Assembly: GCA_031216445.1 (NCBI GenBank)
Contig: CM062198.1
Coordinates: 2,852,001-2,916,000, forward strand
Source: Lateolabrax maculatus
Lineage: Eukaryota > Chordata > Actinopteri > Acropomatiformes > Lateolabracidae
DNA: 64,000 nt
Direction of reading: 5' to 3'
Position numbers and translations under genes: made by a program. Positions 22,573 through 33,434 of the stretch are shown here, piece by piece (the stretch's first letter is position 1; each line of letters opens with the position of its first letter). The notes beneath the pieces were generated by a model. It ran no database searches, was not told the DNA's origin, and worked only from the letters and a program-made list of their open reading frames with translations.

Positions 22573-22579
22573 CACACAA

Positions 22580-24660
22580 TCTAGTAGAGATGAGGGTTTG
22601 TTATTAACCCAACCGTATAACGCTTGTAATACAGCAACCCTTTCCCCCTTCACTGGCATATATATACTGTATATACATACATAACTATTTTATGTATATA
22701 TGTCACATAGACATACTATATATACATACAGACATATTTTATGTTATTATGTATGATGTGGTCATCGATAACCATATCAAACTGCCTCATGTCTCATGCA
22801 CATGTAAGAAAACACCGAACATTATCATAATGAACGTAAACAACCAACATGGCTACTGTAAATTATACTTTATGTACAGGTACTTGTAGTTTTAAAGGTT
22901 TATCCAACCCAAATACTATTTTCTGTCTTGCAATTCTACTTGGTTGCTCAGAGTTGGATGTTGGGCAATTTGTTGATTAACATAACTAGTGCAGTGCCCG
23001 TTTGGAGTGCCGCTTGTGTTTGTGTGTGTGCGTGCACACTTGTCTCTCTCACTCTCTGTTTAAACACAACTGGCAAATATGTAGAATAAGTTGGCCTACG
23101 TAAGTTAAAAAACACAATCACAGACAGCAGTGATAAATCTAGTCATTTACATCGTCTTTAATCAATTCCCAATATGTTTTCTTGCCAGATTCGCTCACGG
23201 TGAGATGCTTTGACTCTAAAGCCCCCCCCCCCACACCCCCTTTTTTTTAAGAATAACAAGCAACAATGCATTAAACAGAATCAATCAAAAAGTGAGCGAC
23301 CCCTCCTTTGCCCATCAACTCTTCATTTTCCTGACAGGTATGACAACTAGTCATATTGATCAAGCAGGAGGAGAAGGAGCATTTGTCAGCACAGTGGTGC
23401 ATAGAAACAGGTGAGATATCAGATTATCACATACAGATGTGAAGAATCTGCTGTCAATTGGCAACTTGTTAAACATTCAGCTAAGGAATCACAAATTTGT
23501 AATTGTATCACAGGAATAACACACAATGACACGTTTCTTCAATCAGTTTGCTTTTAAATATTTAAATGAGGTTCATAACAGTCATGGTTTCCTGTTTTAG
23601 GGTAGTGCATCCATGCATCATTTAAACTAAAGGCATAACGACTGCACAGCTTGAATACATCACATCCACCCCAATGTCACATCCATCCATCCACCCCTCC
23701 AACACATCCACCTCGGCATCCTTCCCTCCACCCCAGTGGAATGCAGTGGATGCCATGGTAATGCCATTGTGGTTGGCAATCTAATCCATATCTGTGAATG
23801 GTATACCCTAAAACATAAGAATATATAATTATAGTATTATTACTTTATATTCATATTATTTCAAAGTGTAAATTGAGAATACCCAAAATCTGATCAAATA
23901 TCTGGTCACCTCATACAAATCAGAGAGGGTCTTGTTTTGATTCATTGCTCAAATGGAATTGATCATAACATTCAGGCTGCTTTTAATGCATACACACATT
24001 GTAACTCCATCTCATTTTACTGAGAAAGTGTTTGCAAACTCAACCTTCATGGAAAACTACACGTTTGAAAAGGCTATTTAAATGGGTTCGGATCTTGCTA
24101 AACTTTGTTGGTCGGAACACAGTTGAGCTATAAAATGGACAGTCCTTGCAGCATGTGGTGGATCAAGAGAATAATGAGAAAATAAATTAGTTCTATGATA
24201 AATACTGGACCAAAAGATATTTTGAATTTTCTGTCCTGGATTGAGCTTCATCTGTGTCCACGAAATCACTTCATATAGGCTATATACATGACAGAATCTA
24301 ACACGTGGTAACATGTGGTGTAGGCCTGCAGAATAGGCCTACATAAATACTGACTAAAAACAATGCCAAATGTCTCATCCAACATTACAAAACAATGTCA
24401 AAATGAAGAGACTAGCTGATACCACGTATTGTTGGGTTAACAGGCAGTCAGCACAGTTTAATTATTAAGGTTATTTAAAATTAATTAAAATGGTAAAACA
24501 ATGGGTATTAAACAAAAATTTACACTGAAGACAGTAGGCTACTGCTGATTTAATGTAGCTGACAGACACAGATCATATCGACATGCTTATATCATCTTTT
24601 GAAGTTTAATTAATGCGCTGGCTAGAATTAATTATCATAGTCATTAAGTCAACAATTAAT
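22580..24660. other. Gene-free stretch
   Basis: AT-rich with a C-run (23220-23240) and a CCATCC-rich stretch (23660-23730). No supported gene. Confidence 0.35.
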
Positions 24661-24662
24661 AT

Positions 24663-24664
24663 AC

Positions 24665-24707
<43 letters not shown>

Positions 24708-24712
24708 TATAT
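24663..24712. repeat. (TA)n palindrome flanked by GTGTGT/ACACAC
   Basis: A (TA)n core is bounded by catatgtgtgtata on the left and tatacacacacatata on the right, so the whole 50-bp tract reads almost the same on both strands. It could extrude a cruciform and is a likely site of length change. It sits directly against the left end of the MITE-like element. Confidence 0.85.
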
Positions 24713-25275
24713 AACCCCTTTCACACATGAAGTCCGGACAATGTGCGGACAATGATGTCCGGACTATGATCAGAGTGGCCCTTTCACACATGCAGCACAC
24801 AGCAGGAGATGTCCGTTCACACTAACTAGAAATAGTCCGTTTGGTTTAGGTGAGGGGTGCAGGAGGCAGAACGTGACGCAAAAAGTCGCTGCAGATTGTA
24901 ATTAAACGTTTTTAAGATTTTCACCAGAAATAAAACAGCTTTCATTTCACAGCAAGTCTCTCCCATTAGCTCTAGCTTCACAGCGGAGAGTCAAAACTGT
25001 GCAGCTTTTAACTGCTGTGATTATCAGCGCAGCCACATTTCTAAAATACAGCAGCTGTGAATGAGAGCAGTTGACTGCTGGGAGTCAACTTGTCCGGACA
25101 ATTATCTGCTGCATTCACACATGGGCTCACCCGGACATTACGCTGACTTTGTACTAGGGAGATGGCCGGTTAGAGTCTGTTTAAAGTCTGCTCCAACATT
25201 TGCGTTCACACAAACACCGTGTCCGGAAAAAGTCTGGACAATATCAGAGTAACAGTGCCTGTGTGAATGGGGGTT
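24713..25275. mobile_element. MITE-like non-autonomous DNA element
   Basis: The left end (aacccctttcacacatg, from 24713) and the complement of the right end (aacccccattcacacagg, ending at 25275) form imperfect terminal inverted repeats of about 17 bases. The length is about 563 bp with no coding capacity. The interior repeats the terminal motif (ctttcacacatg at 24781; attcacacatggg at 25114) and several ccggaca words. No convincing target duplication is visible, partly because the left flank is a TA repeat. Superfamily unknown. Confidence 0.5.
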
Positions 25276-25806
25276 GTGACACCTAGCTTACCTAGCTACG
25301 CGCTATGGTTTCAATAAACAAATAAACAAACAGGCTGACAGTTTGTACTGCAGCAAGCCATTAACAGCTAACAGATGATTGTTTGTTATGCCTTTAAGAC
25401 CATAAGTGAGCTACTCACCCTTCAGTACTCACACTCTGATTGTCGTCCATCTTGTCCATGTGTCCTAGAATTAGGGTCCATGGTTATCCAGTTCAGTAGG
25501 TGGCAGTGTCATGAAAAACCTGGGTCCTAGAAATGCGGTCTTCGAAGTATATTCTCCCAAGCTCCAAAAAAGTAAGAGGTTAATCAACTCTTTTCTTTTC
25601 CTGACAACCAATATGTTAAATCAACCCCAAAGGAGCCAACAAATGGAAATGTAATCATCACTCCCCAATATTTCATGTCTGCGGGGAGTGATGATTACAT
25701 TTCCATTTTTTGGCTAGCCTAGATGCCAAAATCTAACTATGTCTGCTGTTGTGATAAACATTTCAAACGTGAGTTGTCTGACTGAACTGCTTGATTTGTG
25801 AAACCC
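25276..25806. other. Gene-free stretch containing the 33-bp hairpin
   Basis: No gene. Apart from the hairpin at 25634-25715 no structured element is seen. Confidence 0.4.
25634..25715. repeat. 33-bp near-perfect inverted repeat (hairpin), 16-base loop
   Basis: Left arm 25634-25666 and right arm 25683-25715 are reverse complements at 32 of 33 positions (arms contain gaaatgtaatcatcactccc and its complement). The loop is 25667-25682. Total length of 82 nt is in the size range of a microRNA precursor, but the near-perfect pairing is more typical of a recent palindromic template switch or a foldback MITE core. I recognise no known microRNA. Confidence 0.8.
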
Positions 25807-26575
25807 GGACTCCTAAAGCAATGAACTGTCAACCTCCATCTCAACGTCAGTGAAACAAAGGAGCTGATTGTGGACTACGGGAAGTGACAGGGAGAAGGAC
25901 ATGTCACCATCAATGGGACTACAGTGGAGAGAGTCAGCAGCTTCAGGTTCCTCGGGATTCACATCAGCGAGGACCTGACCTGGACTCACCACACTGACAC
26001 CATCACAAAGACAGCAAGATGATGGCTCTTCTTCAAGTGGAGGCTCAACATGGACTGCAGGATACTCTGCACCACTGATAGTACCGGAACTGGCTGCATC
26101 ACTGCTTTCTATGGCAGCTGCACTGCCCTCGACTGTTTTTCACCACAAGGTGGTTAAAACTTCACAGCACATCACCAGGATGGAGCTGCCATACATCGAC
26201 TCACAGGCTCAGGGACAGCTTCATCCCTCAGGCCATAAGACTGTAGAACTCTTGAGCTCTCAAGCTCTCCAGTGGGACACTTTACTATCGCACTTATACA
26301 CTATACACTACCTTTGTTTGCATCACTGTATATATATGTATACCTTTAACATTACTGTACACATGCTACCACAGTACTATATTATCACTGTATTAAACTC
26401 TTTTTTATTTTATATATATTATACTTTATTCTTGTATTTTAACTTCTGCACTATTTAATGGTATGTCTTAGATTCTCTGTTTCTTTTTTTTACGTGCATG
26501 TTTCTCTTTTATACATTTGTGTTAGAGCATTATTGTTGTGTAATTGTTGTGCATATGACAGTACACTTGAATTTT
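25807..26575 (+). mobile_element. LINE fragment (second family), RT C-terminal part and 3' tail
   Basis: Forward frames give LNVSETKELIVDYG, VSSFRFLGIHISEDLTWTHH and GCITAFYG, a typical order downstream of the RT catalytic box in non-LTR elements. Three in-frame stops and a frameshift break it (for example tga at about 25888). An AT-rich 3' UTR follows, ending near ttgtgcatatgacagtacac at about 26550. It appears related to the 4.4-6.7 kb LINE rather than to the L2-like family. Confidence 0.7.
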
Positions 26576-28235
26576 AAGTTTTGTCGTTCTATGAATTTAT
26601 TACTTCACAGTCAGAATGATTTGCTGACACTTTGTTTAATCTTACACAAAAAACAAACCTATCCTTCAGTGGTATGGTTAGCTATACAGAGGACAGAAAA
26701 CAGCAGTACAAGGCAGTTTCTGACAATTTGTGGGGGATTGTGTTCTTTATGGTTAACACCAAGGTCAGATAAGCTATATAATCAAAAAAAAAAAAAACGT
26801 CCTTGTGGAAAAAACTACCAAGAGCTTTCTATCCACAATTTTAAGTGCTCTATTTTAATAGGTATGATTACTGTAGAAGCCTCTTAACACCAAGGAGTTG
26901 CACAGTGACAGAACAAGCATGTGAAACTTTTTGCAGCATACAGCAGACACACTGCTGAGTCTAAATGTGTTTCTCAAACATGACAAGATATATTTTTATT
27001 CTTAATCCTGTTTAATACAAAGTCCATTAACCTTTAGGTTTTATTTATTTATCTTTGGATGTTAGCTGCCATAAAAAAACATAGAAATTGTAATGTTCTG
27101 TAGTCTACAGTAAATGCTTTCTTAGCTGAACAACAAACTGTCAGTTAAGTAAAGATACGATATCAGATAAAGGAGGAAGGGAAAGTAATGTCAACAGTTG
27201 ATACAGAAGGGCTCTAACTCGAACTCTAACTTTATCACAGTGGGAAGCACTGCTACAACATCATGTTCGGTCACATGCCAGTTAGCAGCATTTGTCAGCT
27301 ATAAAGGGGACTGTCTGGAACAAGAAATTGAACTATGAGTTTTCAAGGAGACAGCTACCACAACTGCACAGAGGCTGAAGCTCTGTGGCTGAACTGCAGG
27401 AGCATCATTCAACAAAACTGTAAAATTGTGAAGTCCTTTTTTTTCATTTTTTAGAAGACGTCAGTCTGCCTTCAAACCAACACATCAGTTAAAACCTTGT
27501 CTAATTGGCCTGTTGTAAAGTATGAAACCTTGAAAATGACAGACCTGGGCTGTTCAGTGCACAGCAGGTGTGTCCACGTTCAACACCACCAAGCATCATG
27601 CCACCAGCCTGCATTTTTCACTCAAACTCTCACCTGATTGGTTGGTTAATTGACTGGCTGTCAGGGTGACTGATGGTGTTGGCGCTCATATCCAACATAT
27701 CCAAGGTAAAGCACTGACGCGACACCTGAAAGCTCCCCAATCAGCATTTCTCAGTGAACAGAGCAAGCAGGAAAGCAACATTTTCATCTATCATTCTGAT
27801 AGTAACTGGTACAGCTCCCCCTGAGTCTCACAGTTGACCCCATTCAAACTGTCTATTAGTGAAACTGTATTGTCGCCGCACACAATTGATGTGTGAGCTT
27901 CTCTGACCTTCTCATGTAGGCTAATGGAACTCCATAATAGCCTGCCTGCCTATTCACAATGGTTGAAATGAAATGAATTGTATTCTGTCCTCACCATCTC
28001 ACACCACCTTTATTATTTCTGTAGACATGGTTTATGCATGTATTTTTTAGAATAAATAAGACACTATGTCTCTTTCCGCTTTCATTGGAGGTGTCAAGGC
28101 AGTAAAATGGAGATTGTTGTGTGTTTGCTGAGGCTTGCGTTTCATAAAATTAGCCTGGTGAGTTGATTTCTAACATGCAAAGCGGACATGATTACATGTT
28201 TCAAAAAATTGTCCAATAAAGGCTTGCCTGGCTTT
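26576..28235. other. Gene-free stretch
   Basis: Mixed AT-rich sequence with a poly-A run near 26785-26797. No supported gene, RNA or repeat assignment. Confidence 0.35.
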
Positions 28236-29448
28236 CCTAGGAGTAACCTTTGATCAGGACATGTCCTTTAATGCCCATATAAAACAGACTTCAAGGACTG
28301 CCTTTTTCCACTTACGTAACATAGGCATATCCTGTTTCAAAAAGACGCAGAAAAACTAGTCTATGCATTTGTTACTTCTAGGTTGGATTATTGTAACTCC
28401 TTATTATCGGGCTGCCCCAGTAAGTCTCTAAAGACTCTCCAGCTTATCCAGAATGTGGCTGCACGTTTACTGAAAGGAACTAGTAAAAGAGAACACATTT
28501 CTACAATATTAGATTCTCTGCACTGGCTCCCTGTAAAATCCAGAATAGAATTTAAATCTTCCTCCTTACTTACAAAGCTCTTAATGGTCAGGCACCATCA
28601 TATCTTAAAGAGCTCATAGTACCGTATTACCCCACTAGAGCACTACGCTCACAGAATGCAGGGTTACTTGAGGTACCTAAAGTCTCTAAAAGTAGAATGG
28701 GAGCCAGAGCCTTTAGTTATGCTCCTCTTCTGTGGAACCAGCTCCCAGTTTGGGTTCAGGAGGCAGACACCCTCTCTTCGTTTAAGAATATGCTAAAAAC
28801 GATCCTTTTTGATAAAGCTTATAGTTAGGGCTGGCTCAGGTGAGTCTTGAACTCACCCTTAGTTATGATGCTATAGGCTTAGCCTGGGATTTCCCATGAT
28901 GCACTGAGCTTCTCTCTCCTCTTCTCCCTTTCTATCCGTACACATTCTTATCCCATTAATACATGTTACTAACTCCACCTCTTCCCGGTATTTTTGTGCT
29001 TTTTGTGCTTTTTCGCCTTCTCACTTTCTACAGGTATTTCTGCTGCTGAAGCTGTAGAGTCTGGATCTGTGACTGGAGACCGTCTACTGCCCCCATGTTT
29101 CTGCTCCACACTCACTGCTGCAGTTATTATTATTAGTCTGATTTGTTGTCTGTCCTCCTGCTCCCTCTCCCCTCTCCTCCCCTTTCAACCCAACTCGGTC
29201 AATGCAGATGGCCTCCCACCCAGAGCCCAGTTCTGTTTGAGGTTTCCACCTGTTAAAAATTTGTTTTTCCTTACCAATGTAGCCAAGTGCTTGCCCATGG
29301 TGGGAACTGTTGGGTCTCTGTAAATAATATTTTATTTATTATATTTAGTATGGTCTAGATCTACTCTATGTGAAAAGTGTCTTGAGATAACTTCTGTTAT
29401 GATTTGGCGCTATACAAATAAAATTGACTTGACTTGACTTAACTTGTT
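28236..29448 (+). mobile_element. L2/CR1-like LINE copy D, 5'-truncated
   Basis: Homology to copies B and C starts abruptly at ctaggagtaacctttgatca and runs through the ORF2 C-terminus (MDYCNSLLSGCP at 28383, with frameshifts either side), the 3' UTR and the TTGAC pentamers ending near 29448. It lacks the 7-base deletion of copies A and B, so it belongs with copy C in that respect. Only RT C-terminal sequence is present; it is a dead insertion. Confidence 0.88.
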
Positions 29449-29572
29449 AATCATTGAGCTTTAGAGGTGCTGACAGGTGGAGTTTTTAACCATTGGACGG
29501 AGCCAGCAAGCTGCTTCCCCTGTTTTTTTTTTTATGCTAAGCTAAGCTAGCCGGCTGCAGGCGGTCGCTTGG
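29449..29572 (-). repeat. Dispersed repeat fragment, minus strand
   Basis: gagctttagaggtgctgaca ... atgctaagctaagctagccg is the complement of a widespread fish repeat whose forward form occurs at 53765-53908 (ggttagcttagcctagcata, gaagcagggggaaaaagcta) and in part at 52490-52630 and 46200-46285. Confidence 0.6.
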
Positions 29573-29599
29573 TATTGTACCACTAAAGGGGTGGAGGGT

Positions 29600-29885
29600 T
29601 GAGGGTGGAGATGATGTACTGTCAGGGCTTGGTGCAGGTGAGAAGCCTGGCAGCTGAGTTCTGCACATACTGGAGCCTACACAGTGCTTTGCTGGGTACC
29701 CTCAACAAGACTCCATTCCAATAATCTAGATGGGAGGTGATAAAGACACAGAGTCTGAGAGTGATGGCCAGAATCTGGAGATTTTTTGAGGTGGTGGAAA
29801 ATGGATTTGCTAATGGATTTGATGTTTGACTGGAATGAGAGGGTGAAGTCCAGAATGATACCCAGGTTGCAGACTTCTGGGGATT
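29600..29885 (-). mobile_element. LINE reverse-transcriptase C-terminal fragment, minus strand
   Basis: The minus-strand frame 29622-29957 includes FITSHLDYWNGVLLRVPSKA followed by LQYVQNSAARLLTCTKP, the conserved segment after the RT domain in L2/CR1-group LINEs. A second minus frame carries LGIILDFTLSFQSNIKS. It differs from the L2-like family copies here, so it is another subfamily, lying head to head with copy C. Confidence 0.7.
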
Positions 29886-30540
29886 GGCAGATAGTGCAGC
29901 TGCCCACGTTGAGGAGAAGATCTCAAACCTTCCAAAGCAGCGCCCTGCAAGCCACAATCAGGTCGGCTGGGTGACTGTCCGAAGGAGGCACAGTCCCAGG
30001 CAGAGACCCACGGTTCACCACCAACCCCTTCATGTTTCGAATAGATCCTCCCCCCTCAGCGACTCACCCGCTGAGAAACACATTCTGGTAATTGGCAGCT
30101 CAATCCTCAGAAACGTGAAATTAGCGACACCAGCGGCCATAGTTAGACGTTGAGTCAAACCTAAAACTGCTGGCAAAAAGCATAAATACTGTAAGATCAT
30201 AATTTACGTCGGCGATAATGACTCCCGATTACGCCAATCGGAAGTCACCAAAATTAATGTGGAGTCGGTGTGTAACTACGCAAAGACAATGTCGGACTCC
30301 GTAGTTTTCTCTGGACCCCTGCCAAACCTGACCAGTGATGACATGTATAGCCGCATGTCGTCATTCAACCGCTGGTTGTTGAGGTGGTGTCCAGCAAACG
30401 ATGTGGGTTTCGTAGATAATTGGATCACATTCTGGGGGAGACCTGGTCTGATGAGGAGAGACGGCATTCATCCTACTTTGGATGGTGCAGCTCTCATAGC
30501 CAGAAATTTGACCAAGTTTATTAGTGGACCCACACCGTGA
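29885..30540 (+). pseudogene. Copy C ORF1: SGNH-hydrolase (esterase)-like protein, disrupted
   Basis: The order of SGNH blocks is visible. Block I is LVIGSSILRN (30085-30114, nucleophile Ser at 30100-30102; the usual GDS reads GSS). Block III is IIYVGDNDSRL, with Asn at 30217-30219. Block V is RRDGIHPTLD, with Asp 30460-30462 and His 30469-30471. CR1/L2-group ORF1 proteins with such an esterase domain are described in the literature; its role in transposition is unsettled. A TGA at 30151-30153 interrupts the frame after IVRR, and a segment between blocks I and III appears shortened. ORF1 ends with TGA at 30538-30540. Confidence 0.78.
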
Positions 30541-32815
30541 CAATACAGAGTTCAGACCAGGAAGCAGAGCTGCAGTCCTACACGCTTCTCTGCGCTTCCA
30601 TTAGAGCGGTTACCCACCCAAAACCCCGTAAAAAATCCCATAGAGACTGTGTCTGTCCCCCGACCACTTCAATTAATTAATTCAAATTCAAACAGAAGAG
30701 GAGTTACTCGTAAAAACTTAATAAAAATTAAAACTACCAATGTAGTGGTACAACCAAATAAGATAATTAAATGTGGACTCTTAAACATTAGATCTCTGTT
30801 GTCTAAAGCTGTGTTAGTCAATGATTTAATATCTGACTATCATATGGATATATTTTGTCTAACTGAAACTTGGCTGCGTCAGGAAGAATATGTTAGCCTG
30901 AATGAGTCCACTCCTCCTAGTCATATTAATACTCACATTCCTCGAGGCGTTGGCCGAGGAGGTGGAGTTGCAGCCATCTTCGACTCTAGCTTACTAATCA
31001 ACCCTAAACCTAAACTTAGTTTTAACTCATTCGAGAGTCATGTTCTTAGTCTTTCACACCCAATGTGGAAAACTGTACAGCCAATTCTATTTGTCATAGT
31101 GTACCGTGCTCCTGGTCCGTATTCTGAATTTTTAGCAGAATTCTCAGAGTTTTTAACAAGTTTAGGCCTCAAAACAGATAAAGTCATTATTGTATGTGAT
31201 TTTAATATTCACGTGGACATCGACAATGATAGCCTTAGTTCTGTGTTTATCTCACTATTAGATTCGATTGGTTTCTGTCAGAGTGTAAACAAACCCACTC
31301 ATTGTTTTAACCATACCCTCGATCTTGTTCTGTCATATGGAATCGAAATTGAAGATTTAAAAGTCTTCCCACAAAATTCTGTCTTATCAGACCATTATTT
31401 AATAACTTTTGAATTTATATTACTAGACTATAGGCCATTAGGCAGACATTCCTTTAGTAGATGCCTGTCTGATGATCCAGGGGTTTTAGCCAATTATAGA
31501 CCTATATCTAACCTTCCCTTTCTCTCCAAAATCCTTGAGAAAGCGGTCGTTAATCAATTATGTTACTTTCTAAACAGCAATAGTTTATTTGAGGATTTTC
31601 AGTCAGGATTTAGGGAATTTCATAGCACAGAGACAGCACTGGTGAAAGTGACAAACGACCTTTTGATTGCGTCAGACAAAGGATTTGTCTCTCTACTTGT
31701 TCTGTTAGATCTCAGTGCCGCTTTCGATACCATTGACCATGGTATCCTATTACAGAAACTGGAGCATTTGACTGGGGTCAAAGGACCCGCACTAAGCTGG
31801 TTTCAGTCGTATTCATCAGATAGATTTCAGTTTGTCCATGTAAATGATGAATCCTCCGTGCACACGGAAGTTAGTCACGGAGTTCCGCAAGGTTCAGTGC
31901 TCGGACCACTTTTATTTACCTTGTATATGCTTCCTTTAGGCAATATTACTAGGAAACTCTATAAACTTTCACTGCTATGCAGATGACTCAGTTATACTTA
32001 TCGATAAAGCCAGATGAAACCGGTAAGTTAGCCAAGCTTCAGGCATGTATTAAGGACATAAAAGATTGGATGACCTGCAATTTCCTGCTGTTAAACTCAG
32101 ACAAAACTGAAGTTATTGTTCTGGGTCCTAAACACCTGCGAGACGCACTATGTATAGATATAGTTACCCTAGATGACATTGCCCTGTCCTCTAGCACCGC
32201 TGTAAGGAGTCTAGGAGTAATCTTTGATCAGGACATGTCCTTTAATACCCATATAAAACAGACTTCAAGGACTGCCTTCTTCCACTTACGTAACATTATG
32301 TAAATCAGGCATATCCTGTCTCAAAAGATGCAGAAAAACTAGTTCATGCATTTGTTGCTTCTAGGTTGGATTATTGTAATTCCTTATTATCAGGCTACCC
32401 TGATGAGTCTCTAAAGACTCTCCAGCTGATCCAGACTGCGGCTGCACATGTACTGACAGGAACTAGCAAAAGGGAACATATTTCTCCAATATTTGCTTCT
32501 CTGCACTGGCTCCCTGTAAAATCCAGAATAGAATTTAAAGTCGTCCTCCTCACTTACAAAGCTCTTATTGGTCAGGCACCATCATATCTTAAAGAGCTGA
32601 TAGTACCGTATTACCCCACTAGAGCACTACACTCACAGAATGCAGGGTTACTTGTGGTACCTAAAGTCTCTAAAAGTAGAATGGGAGCCAGAGCTTTTAG
32701 TTATCCAGCTCCGCTTCTGTGGAATCAGCTCCCAATTTGGGTTCAGGAGGCAGACACCCTCTCTTCATTTAAGAGTATGCTAAATACGTTCCTTTTTGAT
32801 AAAGCTTATAGTTAG
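30541..32815 (+). pseudogene. Copy C ORF2: endonuclease fused to partial RT by an in-frame deletion
   Basis: The frame is open from directly after the ORF1 stop to 31986. The APE-like endonuclease is almost whole (LLNIRSLL, FCLTETWL, FVIVYRAPG, TLDLVLS, LSDHYLITFEF), but the GDFNIH box reads CDFNIH. After CLSDD the sequence jumps to PGVLANYRPISNLPF. Relative to copy B, bases 10528-11349 (822 bases, 274 codons) are missing without a frameshift, removing the linker and the N-terminal part of RT. RT motifs A (LLDLSAAFDTIDH) and B (GVPQGSVLGPLLF) remain. A 2-base loss at 31980-31990 splits the YADD box. The C-terminus continues in other frames (31977-32303, 32366-32815) to the TAG at 32813-32815. 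Confidence 0.88.
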
Positions 32816-33434
32816 GGCTGGCTCAGGTGAGTCCTGAACCATCCCTTAGTTATGCTGTTATAGGCTTAGACTGCTGGGGGACTTCCTATGACGCGCTGAG
32901 CTTCTCTCTCCTCCTCTCCCTCTCTATCTGTACACATTTCTATCATACTAATACAGGTTACCAACTCCACTTCTTCCTGGTAGTCCTTGTGCTTTCTGTT
33001 CTTTTTTGCCTCTCACTTTCTGCAGGTATTTCTGCCTCTGGAGCTGTAGATTCTGGATCTGTGACTGCCGGCCGTCTACTGCCCCCATGTTCCTGCTCCA
33101 CACTCACTGCTGCAGTTGTTGTTATTATTAGTCTGATTTGCTGTCTCTCCTCCTGTTCTGTCTCCCCTCTCCCCCTCTCTCTTCCCCTTTCAACCCAACT
33201 GGGTCGATGCAGATGGCCGCCCACCCAGAGCCTGGTTCTGCTCGAGGTTTCTACCTGTTAAAAGGGAGTTTTTCCTCGCCACTGTTGCCAAGTGTTTGCT
33301 CATGGTGGGAACTGTTGGGTCTCTGTAAATAATATTTTAAAGAGTATGGTCTAGACCTACTCTATGTGAAAGCATCTTGGGATAACTTGTGTTATGATTT
33401 GGTGCTATATAAATAAAATTGACTTGACTTGACA
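32816..33434 (+). repeat. 3' UTR and tail of L2-like copy C
   Basis: Same organisation as in copy B: CTCTCC-rich tract, shared 3' end and TTGAC pentamers. The UTR is open in some frames (32827-33261), but that is composition only. Confidence 0.85.

Larger units (their letters stand above)
29885..33434 (+). mobile_element. L2/CR1-like LINE copy C, with ORF1 and internally deleted ORF2
   Basis: Contains the most complete ORF1 of the window, ORF2 with an 822-base in-frame deletion, the 3' UTR and TTGAC tail (33419-33434). Compared with copy B it keeps the CGA codon after HINTHIP and the 7 bases missing in A and B. It has lost 2 bases inside the YADD box. Because each copy has different lesions, none descended from another in its present state. 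Confidence 0.92.

Noticed and set aside
21269..22577. CRISPR-like array
   Set aside because: The repeats are dinucleotide tracts without unique spacers of constant length, in a vertebrate genome.
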